Under the pieces are notes generated by a model, which saw only the letters and a list, made by a program, of their open reading frames with translations, made no database searches and was not told where the DNA came from. From Sandaracinaceae bacterium (GTDB taxonomy: Bacteria; Myxococcota_A; Polyangia; Polyangiales; Sandaracinaceae): a stretch of DNA of 64,000 nt. The translations under genes and the position numbers were made by a program. Each line of letters opens with the position of its first letter. The first letter of the stretch is position 1. The stretch lies in NCBI GenBank assembly GCA_020633195.1, contig JACKEC010000015.1:186001-250000 (forward strand). Reading direction: 5' to 3'. Positions 46,262 to 54,320 of this stretch are shown piece by piece.

Positions 46262-46900
46262 TCAGGGACAGCCCGCGGGATCCGAGCAGCCGTTGCAGGC
46301 GAAGACCTCTGGCGGGTTCGAGGGGATGATCCCGAAGCCATCGCAGGGCCCCCCGCACACGGATTGGCACGAGAGAGGGCCCGTGGGCGCGGGGTGGCAG
46401 ATCGAGCGGACCGATCCGCCGAGCGTGTGCACGCAGTACTCCCCGATCGCGCAGGTCGACTCGCGGCAGAAGACCTCCGTGCAGGGGCGGGTCGTCAGCG
46501 ACCAGGCGCCGCTCCGGCACGACGCGTGCGCGACCCCCACGGTGTCGCAGACCATGTAGTGGCAGGTCCCCGAGCCCTCGCAGGCCTCGCCCTCGGCGGG
46601 GACGGAGTCGGGGCAGCCGGGCGACGCGGGCCCTGCGTCGGTCGGCCCGGCGTCGGTCGGCCCGGCGTCCGCCTCGATCGGCCCCGCGTCGACGCCGCCG
46701 TCGACGGGCACGAAGCCGCAGTACGGGTCGCAGGCGCCCGTTCCGCACGAGCCCGACCAGCTCACCCTCGTCCCGCAGCAGTCGCAGATCGTGCCGCCCC
46801 CGCCGTCGTCCTCGACGCCGCCGTCGCCACCCTCGCTCGTCGACCCATAGCAACCCGCGAGCAGCCCCGCGGCGACGATCCCCCAAATCCAACGACTCAC
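46262..46900 (-). CDS. Cys-rich lipoprotein with Asp-Ala-Gly linker
   Basis: 212 residues from GTG 46900, chosen because AGGAGG lies 6 nt upstream and because it gives a clean signal peptide (MSRWIWGIVAAGLLAGC). The mature part has a Cys cluster (TICDCCGTRVSW, TGACDPYCGF), a PTDAGPTDAGPASPG linker (about 90-105) and a Cys-rich C-terminal module (residues 110-212) with about 18 Cys. It ends in ACNGCSDPAGCP. The style is common among myxobacterial surface lipoproteins; function unknown. Confidence 0.78.
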   Translation of the reverse strand: MSRWIWGIVAAGLLAGCYGSTSEGGDGGVEDDGGGGTICDCCGTRVSWSGSCGTGACDPYCGFVPVDGGVDAGPIEADAGPTDAGPTDAGPASPGCPDSVPAEGEACEGSGTCHYMVCDTVGVAHASCRSGAWSLTTRPCTEVFCRESTCAIGEYCVHTLGGSVRSICHPAPTGPLSCQSVCGGPCDGFGIIPSNPPEVFACNGCSDPAGCP

Positions 46901-46988
46901 GAAGCACCTCCTGGAGCCGGTGGCGCACACCGGCACGGCCCGTTCCCCGTCGGCGCCGTCCGCAATCCACGTGCCACCGGGGGGCTGC

Positions 46989-46994
46989 TACGGT
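46989..46994 (+). promoter_or_regulatory. TACGGT -10-like element, 7 nt before start
   Basis: TACGGT lies 7 nt before ATG 47002, with no Shine-Dalgarno. Confidence 0.42.
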
Positions 46995-47001
46995 CGCGGG
47001 C

Positions 47002-47745
47002 ATGACGGGCTGGCGCGAGATCCACGTCACCGAGCTGCAGGTGCCGCAGGCCAGCGGCGTGACGTCCCTGGGGCGCGGGCGCTTCCTCGTGGTCGACGAC
47101 GATCGCGGCGTCTACGTCGCGCGCGCGGATGGCTCGGCCGAGCTCGCGGCGAGCCGCGACGATCACCCGAAGCTGCGCGACCTCGAGGGGATCTGCCTCG
47201 CGCCGGACGGCTCCGCGTGGGTGCTCAGCGAGCGGACGAGCGCGGTGCTCTCGCTGTCGGTGGAGGACGCGGACGGGGCGATCCGGCTCGGCGAGCCGCG
47301 GCTCGTCGGGGAGATCGAGCACATCGCGCGCAAGAAGAACAAAGGCTGGGAGGGCCTCGCGATCCACGGCGGCGCTCGGCCGTGGGTGCTCGCGTCCCAC
47401 GAGGCGCGCCCGCGCAAGGTGGGGATCTTCACCGTGGAGGAGCTCGCGACGGTGGCGCTGCTGAGCTTGCCCGACGAGCTCGACGACCTCCTCGACGACC
47501 TCAGCGATCTGACGTCCGACCCCGAGACCGGGCGGATCTTCCTGGTCAGCGACGAGTCCCGGGTGATCGCCGAGGTCGCGCTGCGCTTCGAGGACGACGA
47601 GCCCGTGGGGCTCGAGCTCTGCGAGGTGATCGAGCTCGACCTCGGCAAGAAGGAGAAGGCCGAGGGGGTCTGCTTCGACGAGCACGGCGCGCTCTGGCTC
47701 GTCACGGACGGCGACGCGCACCTCCGCACGTTCCGCCAGCGCTGA
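47002..47745 (+). CDS. beta-propeller protein (SdiA-regulated / phytase-esterase-like)
   Basis: 247 residues, no signal peptide. The repeats LVVDDDRGVYVARADGSAE, LRDLEGICLAPDGSAWVLSE, KGWEGLAIHGG, LSDLTSDPETGRIFLVSDES and AEGVCFDEHGALWLVTDG have the DxEGI/GLA spacing of the SdiA-regulated and phytase-like esterase propeller groups. The acidic residues could bind calcium. Lacking a signal peptide, it is probably cytosolic here, unlike most relatives. It sits 13 bp before mqo, which has its own -10-like element inside the gap. Confidence 0.68.
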   Translation: MTGWREIHVTELQVPQASGVTSLGRGRFLVVDDDRGVYVARADGSAELAASRDDHPKLRDLEGICLAPDGSAWVLSERTSAVLSLSVEDADGAIRLGEPRLVGEIEHIARKKNKGWEGLAIHGGARPWVLASHEARPRKVGIFTVEELATVALLSLPDELDDLLDDLSDLTSDPETGRIFLVSDESRVIAEVALRFEDDEPVGLELCEVIELDLGKKEKAEGVCFDEHGALWLVTDGDAHLRTFRQR

Positions 47746-47751
47746 TACGCT
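47746..47751 (+). promoter_or_regulatory. TACGCT -10-like element, 7 nt before mqo start
   Basis: TACGCT overlaps the stop of the preceding gene (TGATACGCT) and lies 7 nt before ATG 47759. Confidence 0.42.
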
Positions 47752-47758
47752 GGCGCGC

Positions 47759-49228
47759 ATGGTGGTCGACGTCGCGCTGATCGGCGCCGGGGTGATGAGC
47801 GCGACGCTGGGCACGCTCCTGCGCGAGCTCGAGCCCGGCGTCTCCATCCACATCTACGAGCGGCTCGACCGCGCCGCCGCCGAGAGCTCGGACGCGTGGA
47901 ACAACGCGGGCACCGGGCACTCGGGGTTCTGCGAGCTGAACTACACGCCGCCCGGGCCGGACGGCACGGTCGACGTGAGCAAGGCGATCCGGATCGCGGA
48001 GCAGTACGAGCTGAGCAAGCAGCTCTGGGCCTCGCTCGCGCGCGCCGGCACGCTGCCCGACCCGCGCTCGTTCATCCGCACGATCCCGCACATGAGCTTC
48101 GTGTGGGGCGAGCGCGACGTCGCGTTCCTGCGCGCGCGGCACCACGCGCTCCAGGCCTCGCCGCTGTTCCGCGAGATGGAGCTGAGCGAGGACCGGGGCC
48201 GGATCGCCGAGCTGATCCCGCTGATGATGGACGGCCGCGGACCGGGTCCGGTGGCCGCGACGCACATGCCGATCGGCAACGACGTGAACTTCGGGGCGCT
48301 GACCCGCTCGCTGATCGAGCGCCTCGCCGGTCGCGACGGCGTCGAGGTGCACCTCGCCCACGAGGTGCGCGACTTCGAGCGCAACGACGACGGGACGTGG
48401 AGCCTCGAGGTCTGCGATCTCGACACCGACGAGGTGCGGACCGAGCGCGCGCGCTTCGTGTTCATCGGCGCGGGCGGGGGCTCGCAGCCGCTGCTCGAGA
48501 AGACCGGCATCCCCGAGGGCGACGGCTTCGGCGCCTTCCCCGTCAGCGGTCAGTGGCTCCGGTGTACGCGCCCGGAGATCATCGAGCAGCACCATTGCAA
48601 GGTGTATGGACAAGCGCAGGTCGGCGCGCCGCCGATGTCGGTGCCCCACCTCGACACCCGCTGGGTGGACGGCGAGAAGGAGCTCCTGTTCGGGCCCTAC
48701 GCCGGCTTCAGCACGAAGTTCCTCAAGAAGGGCTCGTACCTGGATCTCTTCCGGTCGCTCGCGTTCGACAACATCGGCGCGATGCTCAGCGCCGGCCTCG
48801 ACAACATCGACCTCACTCGATACCTGGTCGGCCAGGCGCTGATGTCCCCCGACGAGCGCATCGCGATCCTCCGGCGCTTCCTCCCCGCGGCGCAGGAGGC
48901 GGACTGGGAGCACCGCATCGCGGGGCAGCGCGTGCAGATCATCGCGTCCGACGGCGACGGCGGCGGCGTCCTGAAGTTCGGCACCGAGGTCGTGACGAGC
49001 GCGGACGGGACCGTCGCGGCCTTGCTCGGCGCGTCCCCGGGCGCCTCCACGGCGGTCGCGATCATGGTCGACCTGCTCGGGCGCTGCTTCCCGGAGCGCT
49101 TCGCAGGCGCCGCGTGGCAAGCCCGGCTCCGGGAGCTGCTGCCGTCGTTCGGCTACTCCCTGCACGCCGATCCGGCGCGCTGCGCCGCGGTCCGCGAGGC
49201 CACGCTGCGCGACCTCGCGTTGGCCTGA
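47759..49228 (+). CDS. mqo: malate:quinone oxidoreductase
   Basis: 489 residues, typical for Mqo. The N-terminal FAD-binding motif is VALIGAGVMSATLG, followed by IYERLDRAAAESSDAWNNAGTGHSGFCELNYTP, a hallmark of the family. Further signatures are HMPIGNDVNFGALTRSL, FIGAGGGSQPLLEKTGI, FGPYAGFSTKFLKKGS and LLGASPGASTAVAIM. A peripheral inner-membrane enzyme oxidising malate to oxaloacetate and passing electrons to quinone (TCA cycle). No neighbour belongs to the pathway. Confidence 0.96.
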   Translation: MVVDVALIGAGVMSATLGTLLRELEPGVSIHIYERLDRAAAESSDAWNNAGTGHSGFCELNYTPPGPDGTVDVSKAIRIAEQYELSKQLWASLARAGTLPDPRSFIRTIPHMSFVWGERDVAFLRARHHALQASPLFREMELSEDRGRIAELIPLMMDGRGPGPVAATHMPIGNDVNFGALTRSLIERLAGRDGVEVHLAHEVRDFERNDDGTWSLEVCDLDTDEVRTERARFVFIGAGGGSQPLLEKTGIPEGDGFGAFPVSGQWLRCTRPEIIEQHHCKVYGQAQVGAPPMSVPHLDTRWVDGEKELLFGPYAGFSTKFLKKGSYLDLFRSLAFDNIGAMLSAGLDNIDLTRYLVGQALMSPDERIAILRRFLPAAQEADWEHRIAGQRVQIIASDGDGGGVLKFGTEVVTSADGTVAALLGASPGASTAVAIMVDLLGRCFPERFAGAAWQARLRELLPSFGYSLHADPARCAAVREATLRDLALA

Positions 49229-49233
49229 GGTTG

Positions 49234-49656
49234 CTAGCCCTCGGACGAACGGAAGATCAGCCGGAACTCTACGAACGCTCCGCCGCGCGGGGAGCCCTCG
49301 GGGAGCACGTAGCGCAAGATCGCTTGCTTCACACAGTCCTCGAGGATCGGGTCGTCGAGGGTCGAGCTCTGCATCGTCACGCGGATCACCTGCGCGGCCG
49401 ACACGTAGACGCGGAGCTGCTCCTCGCCCTCGAGGCCGGGCCGGTCGACGAGCCGCTCCGCGTAGCACTCCTCCACCGGCGCGAGCACCTCGTCGGTCCG
49501 CTCACGGACGACGTCGGCGAAGTCCTCGGGCGGCGGCGCCCCGTCGATCGTGATGTCGGTCGCGGTGACCGACCGCGAGGCGCTCGGGATGGGCGCCATC
49601 GGCGGTCGGTTGCACGCGACCAGCAAGAAAGCGAAGAGGGGCACGGCGCGGGCCAT
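49234..49656 (-). CDS. AgmX/TonB-C-like domain lipoprotein
   Basis: 140 residues. The signal peptide MARAVPLFAFLLVAC has lipobox LVAC. The domain at about 50-138 (VLAPVEECYAERLVDRPGLEGE, LRVYVSAAQVIRVTMQSSTLDDPILEDCVKQAILRYVLP, FVEFRLIF) matches the AgmX/PglI C-terminal domain widespread in myxobacteria, with its two conserved Cys (EECYAE and LEDCVKQ). Probably envelope-associated, linked in other species to gliding motility, but no motility genes are nearby. TACTCT lies 5 nt before the ATG. Confidence 0.8.
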   Translation of the reverse strand: MARAVPLFAFLLVACNRPPMAPIPSASRSVTATDITIDGAPPPEDFADVVRERTDEVLAPVEECYAERLVDRPGLEGEEQLRVYVSAAQVIRVTMQSSTLDDPILEDCVKQAILRYVLPEGSPRGGAFVEFRLIFRSSEG

Positions 49657-49661
49657 GCCCG

Positions 49662-49667
49662 AGAGTA
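49662..49667 (-). promoter_or_regulatory. TACTCT -10-like element, 5 nt before start
   Basis: On the minus strand TACTCT lies 5 nt before ATG 49656, with no Shine-Dalgarno. Confidence 0.42.
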
Positions 49668-49679
49668 TCCGCCACGTGC

Positions 49680-49705
49680 AGCAGGGCGCTCAAAAGCGCC
49701 CTGCT
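49680..49705. terminator. perfect 11-bp stem hairpin
   Basis: AGCAGGGCGCT-CAAA-AGCGCCCTGCT lies downstream of the minus-strand gene ending at 49815 and before the AgmX-like gene. Probably terminates the former. Confidence 0.6.
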
Positions 49706-49709
49706 AGAC

Positions 49710-49733
49710 GTGCCCGTGCCCGTGCCCGTGCCC
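49710..49733. repeat. GTGCCC hexamer repeat, four copies
   Basis: Four tandem GTGCCC units directly beside a hairpin. The same hexamer recurs in the intergenic element at 60273-60297, again next to terminator hairpins. Confidence 0.75.
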
Positions 49734-49814
49734 GATCAGAGGGAAGCTCCGGGGGCACAGTAGGCGTCGGAATCGCGATGGGCCTCCCCGAGAGTATTCC
49801 CCCCTCCGGCCAGC

Positions 49815-50282
49815 TCAGCCGACGTTCATGTAGCTCTGCTGCGCGGGCAGGTACTGCGGCGCGGGGGTCGAGGGCAGCGTCTTGCCGCGCTGCCAGGTCT
49901 CGACGAGGGTCTGCGCGCCCTGCTTCGCCTGCGCGATCGGCCCGAGGAGCCCCGGCAGCACCATCGAGATGGCCGCCTGGCCGTTGGTGAACGCGAGCTT
50001 GAGCGTCTTCTTGAGCAGCAGCCCGGCGACCTTCGCGCTCGCGACCTCGCTCCACGCGAAGCGCTCGACCTTCTCCATGCGGTCGTAGAGGAAGCCGCGG
50101 CGGTGCTCGACGACGAGGAGCCGGCGCTCGGTCGCGATGAGCAGGTAGGTCTTGAAGAAGAACGGGATGCCGAGCGCCCAGATCGGCTTGTGGACGCCGG
50201 CCGAGGTGGCGAGCACCGTCTCCTGCGGCGCGTGCGCCTTCGCGAGGGTGTCGATGTACGCCTGATTGAACTTGATCGCCAT
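49815..50282 (-). CDS. PH-like domain protein
   Basis: 155 residues from ATG 50282 with GGAGG 8 nt upstream. No signal peptide. Residues 30-100 form strands as in bacterial PH-like (bPH/YokE) domains: KTYLLIATERRLLVVEHRRGF, DRMEKVERFAWSEVASAKVAG and KKTLKLAFTNGQAAIS. A Gly/Ala/Pro-rich helix and a polar tail (PSTPAPQYLPAQQSYMNVG) follow. Probably binds lipid or protein partners. The fold is inferred from strand pattern, so the family name is tentative. Confidence 0.62.
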   Translation of the reverse strand: MAIKFNQAYIDTLAKAHAPQETVLATSAGVHKPIWALGIPFFFKTYLLIATERRLLVVEHRRGFLYDRMEKVERFAWSEVASAKVAGLLLKKTLKLAFTNGQAAISMVLPGLLGPIAQAKQGAQTLVETWQRGKTLPSTPAPQYLPAQQSYMNVG

Positions 50283-50438
50283 GGAAAGTGCCTCCGTCGA
50301 GTGGTTGCGAGAGACAAGTGCAGGCGCGGTGCCAGCCCCTGTTTTTCCAGGCCCGGAGAGGGGTGTCTCGGCGCTCTCGACCGGGTGTCTCAGGAGCAGG
50401 CCCACGGCGTCTCGGTCGCGCGCTCGGGTCGATGGGAG

Positions 50439-50467
50439 TTGAACGGACGTGAATTGATTGGTAACCC
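50439..50467 (+). promoter_or_regulatory. candidate promoter overlapping palindrome
   Basis: TTGAAC (50439-50444) and TAACCC (50462-50467) are 17 nt apart. The -10 hexamer lies inside the palindrome at 50458-50479, so a bound protein would block polymerase. Confidence 0.4.
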
Positions 50468-50479
50468 ATGGGTTACCAA
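50458..50479. promoter_or_regulatory. perfect 22-bp palindromic operator
   Basis: TTGGTAACCC-AT-GGGTTACCAA is exactly self-complementary. It ends 10 nt before ATG 50490. A perfect palindrome of this length in GC-rich DNA is unlikely by chance. Its arms (GGTAACC/GGTTACC) resemble sites of small winged-helix regulators, but no regulator gene is adjacent. Confidence 0.75.
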
Positions 50480-50489
50480 AGGGGGCGTC

Positions 50490-50792
50490 ATGCCGTTCAC
50501 CATCGTTCGCTATCGGCCGCTCGAGGAGCGGCGAGACGAGAATCAGGGCCTCGTGGAGGCGGTCTTCGAGCAGCTCGCGGCGGAGCAGCCGAGCGGGCTC
50601 CGCTACGCGACCTTCCGCCTCGCGGACGGCACCTTCGTGCACATCGCCGACGTCGACGGAGAGAACCCGCTGCCCACGCTGTCGGCGTTCCGCGCGTTCA
50701 CGGGCGCGATCCGCGAGCGGTGCGCGCCGGGCGAGGGGCCGGACGCGCAGCCGGCCACGCTGGTCGGGAGCTACCGCCTCCTCGACGAGTAG
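50490..50792 (+). CDS. ABM-like dimeric alpha+beta-barrel protein
   Basis: 100 residues, cytosolic. MPFTIVRYRPLEERRDENQGL, ATFRLADGTFVHIADVDGENPL and AFRAFTGAIRERC follow the strand-helix-strand layout of the antibiotic-biosynthesis-monooxygenase-like ferredoxin fold. Members range from heme or quinone monooxygenases to stress proteins, and no catalytic residue is diagnostic. The perfect palindrome just upstream shows tight control. The next gene starts 61 bp downstream but has its own -10-like element. Confidence 0.7.
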   Translation: MPFTIVRYRPLEERRDENQGLVEAVFEQLAAEQPSGLRYATFRLADGTFVHIADVDGENPLPTLSAFRAFTGAIRERCAPGEGPDAQPATLVGSYRLLDE

Positions 50793-50853
50793 CGCGAGGC
50801 TCCGTCGACCGAACGCGCATCGGGTCCGGACGCGGCGTGCGACACTCTCCTTC

Positions 50854-52947
50854 ATGGGTCGCTCGCGCCGTCTGGTCCTGCTCGTCTTCGGCTTGCTCCC
50901 GATCGGCTGCCTCTCGCCCGAGCCGCCCGCGGCGTCGCGCGCGGCGATCGCGATCCCCGGGCCCTGGGTCGCGCCGGCCCGGGTCCAGGCGATCGCGGCG
51001 GGGCACTTCGTGCCGGTGGTGGATCCGCCGCACGTCCGGCCGCTCGGGTCTTGCTCGTCGACGAACCCCTTCACCTGCTCGTGCTCGCACCCGGCCTGCA
51101 CGCCGGCGCACCCGGGGACGAACGAGGTGCGGGAGTATCTGCTCGGTCGCTTCCCGGGGATCCGGAACTTCGGGACCTACTGCTGCCGACAGAACAGCAA
51201 CCGGCTCGACTACCTGTCGGTCCACGCGATCGGGCGGGCGATCGATCTCGGGGTGCCGCTCGCGTCCGGGGACGCCGACAACACGGTCGGGGACGAGGTC
51301 GCGAACTTCCTCGTCGAGAACGCGGAGTACATCGGGATCCAGCGGGTGATCTGGGATCACACGTTCTGGAACGGCGAGCGGGGGTTCGGGGCGCTCGGGG
51401 GCAGCCCGCACATCGATCATCTGCACATCGAGTTGTCGGTCGCGGGCGCCGCGCGGATGACGCCGTTCTTCACCGTCGGTCCGCCCGGGACGTCCTGCGA
51501 CGTCGCGTGCGAGGGGAACGTGCTCGTCGGCGCGGACTGCGCTCGCACGGACTGCGCGGGCTCGGGGCTCGTCTGCCTCGGGCCGTCGCCGCACTGCGGG
51601 GAGCCGGAGCCGCCCGAGGCGGTGCCCACGACGACCACCGTCGAGCCGCTCGCGTCGATCGGGGATCCACGCCGGCTGACCCTGGTCGAGCCGACGCGAG
51701 CCTTCGACTCGCGAACCCCGTCCGCCGACATCGCGTGGAACGCGGACGCCTCGGAGCTGACCTGGACGTCGGGGCTCGCCGTCGACGGGGTGTGGCTCAA
51801 CCTGGTGGCGGTGCCCACGGCCGCGGGCTTCGTCACCGCTCACCCGACGGGGTCGCCGCGGCCCTCGACGTCGAACCTCAACACCAGCGGGGCGGTGCGC
51901 GCGAACCTGGTGCCGAGCCCGCTCGGCGCGGGCGGGGCGATGACCTTCTTCACGTTGTCGCCCGCGGAGCTCATCGGCGATCTCGTGGCCACGATGGGCG
52001 CGACGGGGGACGGGCTGACCCTCGTCGATCCGGTCCGCGTGTTCGACAGCCGCTCGATCGGCGAGCCGCTGCCCGCCGACGTGATCACGGAGATCGACGT
52101 GGGCGCGCCGGCCGGCGCGACGGGCGTGCTCGGGACCATCGCGGCGCTGCGCCCGACCTCGAACGCGCACGTGGCCGTCTTCCCCTGCGGGACGGATCCG
52201 GACACGTCCACCGTGAACCTCGTGCCCGACGAGATCGCGTCGAACCAGCTCGTCACGGGCCTCGGCCCCGCCGGGACGATCTGCGTGCGCCCGAGCCAGG
52301 CCATGCACGTCGTGATCGACGTGCTCGGCTTCTTCTCCGCGGACGCGCTGCTCGAGTACCAGGCGGTCTCGCCGATGCGGCTCGTCGACACGCGCAACGG
52401 GCTGGCGTTCGAGAACCGCGTCGCCGCGCACCAGACGCTGGAGATCCCCTTCGCCGAGATCGCGGGCACGCCCGACGACGCGTGGGCCGCGGTCTTCGAC
52501 GTCGTGACGGTGGAGTCCGACGGGCCCGGTCACCTCATCCTCTACGCGTGCGAGCGGGGGACCCCGCCGTCGACCTCGGCGCACAACTTCGCGCTCGAGC
52601 CGCGCGCGACGCTGGTCACCACGGACCTCGGCGAGAGCCGGCGCGCGTGCCTGTGGTCGAGCACCCGCGCGCACGTGATCGTCGATCTGCTCGGTCTCTG
52701 GCGGCGCAGCGACGGGGCGCCGCCTCCGGAGCCCACGCCGATCCCGGAGCCGGTCGATCCACCCGAGCCGCCCGGCGCCGACGCCGACGCGGGCGTCGGT
52801 GCGTTCGACGCGGGGGCCGTCGACGCCGGCCCGAGCGAGCCGGTGACCGGCGGCTGCAGCTGCCGAGCGGGATCGGGGCCCACGAGCGCGGCTCCCTTCG
52901 GGCTCCTCGCGCTCGCGCTCGGGCTCTGGCGTCGCCGCCGGCGATAG
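50854..52947 (+). CDS. MYXO-CTERM protein with peptidase-like domain
   Basis: 697 residues. The signal peptide MGRSRRLVLLVFGLLPIGC could also be read as a lipobox. Residues 60-210 resemble the ARB-07466/extensin-like carboxypeptidase fold with SVHAIGRAIDLGV, VIWDHTFWN and HIDHLHIEL, a possible zinc-binding set. A Pro/Thr linker leads to repeated beta-domains containing VEPTRAFDSR, VDPVRVFDSR and MRLVDTRNG, each about 120 residues. The C-terminus has a DADAGVGAFDAGAVDAG linker and the MYXO-CTERM sorting signal (GGCSCR, then FGLLALALGLWRRRRR). Cell-surface protein, possibly acting on peptidoglycan. Confidence 0.85.
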   Translation: MGRSRRLVLLVFGLLPIGCLSPEPPAASRAAIAIPGPWVAPARVQAIAAGHFVPVVDPPHVRPLGSCSSTNPFTCSCSHPACTPAHPGTNEVREYLLGRFPGIRNFGTYCCRQNSNRLDYLSVHAIGRAIDLGVPLASGDADNTVGDEVANFLVENAEYIGIQRVIWDHTFWNGERGFGALGGSPHIDHLHIELSVAGAARMTPFFTVGPPGTSCDVACEGNVLVGADCARTDCAGSGLVCLGPSPHCGEPEPPEAVPTTTTVEPLASIGDPRRLTLVEPTRAFDSRTPSADIAWNADASELTWTSGLAVDGVWLNLVAVPTAAGFVTAHPTGSPRPSTSNLNTSGAVRANLVPSPLGAGGAMTFFTLSPAELIGDLVATMGATGDGLTLVDPVRVFDSRSIGEPLPADVITEIDVGAPAGATGVLGTIAALRPTSNAHVAVFPCGTDPDTSTVNLVPDEIASNQLVTGLGPAGTICVRPSQAMHVVIDVLGFFSADALLEYQAVSPMRLVDTRNGLAFENRVAAHQTLEIPFAEIAGTPDDAWAAVFDVVTVESDGPGHLILYACERGTPPSTSAHNFALEPRATLVTTDLGESRRACLWSSTRAHVIVDLLGLWRRSDGAPPPEPTPIPEPVDPPEPPGADADAGVGAFDAGAVDAGPSEPVTGGCSCRAGSGPTSAAPFGLLALALGLWRRRRR

Positions 52948-52950
52948 CTG

Positions 52951-54183
52951 CTAGATCGAGCGGGCGAGGTGCACCGCGGCGACGAGCAGCAGGCGCCGCT
53001 GGTCGACGTCCAGGCTCGGGCCGAAGTGGACGCGCACCCCGCGCTCGCCTGCGAACGGGCCGAGGAACCAGCGCGCGAAGAGGCTCGGACGGAACACGTC
53101 GAGCTCACCGACCTCGTCGCCGCCCGGGCCGCGCGCGCGGAAGCGCAGGCCGAGCCCGTCGCGGTCGAGCGTGATCGTCTGGTCGGCCACGAGGCGGTAG
53201 CGCAGGCGACCGAAGGGGCGCTCGACGCGGCCGAGGGTCCGGCCGCTCGGCTCGGTCACGGTGACGCGATCGCCGAGCCACGGCGGCGCGAGGCGCCAGC
53301 CGCCACGCGCGAGGAGCTCGGGGTGGCCGCCCTGGTCGATCGCGAGGTCCGTGCGCGTGACCCACGGCAGGAGCTTGCCCAGCCGCGCGAGCCCCTCGAC
53401 CGGGGCGGGCCCTGCGGCGGCGATGGGGGCGCCGTCGGCGCGGATCCTCTGCCGGGGCGCGACGCTGATCCCGAGCTGGCTCGCGAAGCTGGCCACGACG
53501 TCTCGCTCGCGCACGACGTCGAGCGTCGCGGTGGACGTGAGCTCGCGAGCGAGCTGGCCCACGCCTTCGGCCATGGTGCGCAGCTTGGGCGCGAGGCCGC
53601 GCGCCACGAGGAAGCCGACGGCCGCCGCCGCGATCACCGCGTGGGGGAGCGCCTGCATCCCATGGCCGGCTCGGAAGCCGAGCCCGTAGAGGACCGCCAA
53701 GAGCGTGCCGAGGGTGGCCGCCACCGCGAGCCAGATCCGGAGCGCGTCGGCGCGCTGGGTGGAGCGCGCGTCCCGCGCGACCTGCGCGAGCTCCTGCTCC
53801 GACACGGTGCCGGTCGACGTCGGCTCCGCGTCGTCGCGCGGGGCCACGAAGTCGCGGGCGATCGCCTCGAGGTCCGCGTCGTCCAGCTCGGGTGCGTCGG
53901 CGTCGACGGACAGCCGCTTCGGAGCGAGCGTCCACCACACCGCCACGGCGGTCACCGCGCCGACGGCGATGGCGGCGACCGCGGGCAGCTCGAGCTCGAG
54001 CTCGGTGAGGTAGGCGATGGCCCAGAACAGCGTGGTCGCGACCCCGAGGCCGCTCGCGGCTGCGAGCCCAGCGGCGCGCGCGCGGCGGCGGAGGTGCTCC
54101 GCGTAGCGCTCGGGATCGAGGAGGTCTTCGGGAGGCTCGACGGCTCGGGGGCTCGGGAGCTCGAGTTGATTCAGTGAGTTCAT
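52951..54183 (-). CDS. membrane protein with phospholipid-scramblase/LURP-like C-terminal domain
   Basis: 410 residues from ATG 54183; the longer frame adds residues without support. Four TM helices are grouped as two pairs: LAAASGLGVATTLFWAIAYL with AVAAIAVGAVTAVAVWWTLA, then IWLAVAATLGTLLAVLYGLG with LPHAVIAAAAVGFLVARG. The C-terminal third (about 300-410) has strands with RTLGRVERPFGRLRYRLVADQTI and a terminal helix RRLLLVAAVHLARS, as in scramblase/LURP-one-related beta-barrels. Function unknown; possibly membrane-lipid or stress related. Its stop is 3 bp from the convergent MYXO-CTERM gene. Confidence 0.62.
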   Translation of the reverse strand: MNSLNQLELPSPRAVEPPEDLLDPERYAEHLRRRARAAGLAAASGLGVATTLFWAIAYLTELELELPAVAAIAVGAVTAVAVWWTLAPKRLSVDADAPELDDADLEAIARDFVAPRDDAEPTSTGTVSEQELAQVARDARSTQRADALRIWLAVAATLGTLLAVLYGLGFRAGHGMQALPHAVIAAAAVGFLVARGLAPKLRTMAEGVGQLARELTSTATLDVVRERDVVASFASQLGISVAPRQRIRADGAPIAAAGPAPVEGLARLGKLLPWVTRTDLAIDQGGHPELLARGGWRLAPPWLGDRVTVTEPSGRTLGRVERPFGRLRYRLVADQTITLDRDGLGLRFRARGPGGDEVGELDVFRPSLFARWFLGPFAGERGVRVHFGPSLDVDQRRLLLVAAVHLARSI

Positions 54184-54320
54184 GGCCCCCAGCCTGTCGC
54201 GCGCTCTTGGCTCGGGCAGCTCGTGCTGGCGCGGTCCCCAACGTCGCGTGATCACTGGAGAAGAGGTGGCCCTGTGGGCGGGCGTTCAGGTCCCGCGAGG
54301 GCTGGTCGGAGGGGAAGACC

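Noticed and set aside
49710..49733. GTGCCC repeat as a regulator-binding iteron or replication origin
   Set aside because: Only four units, beside a terminator hairpin, with no DnaA boxes or replication gene nearby.
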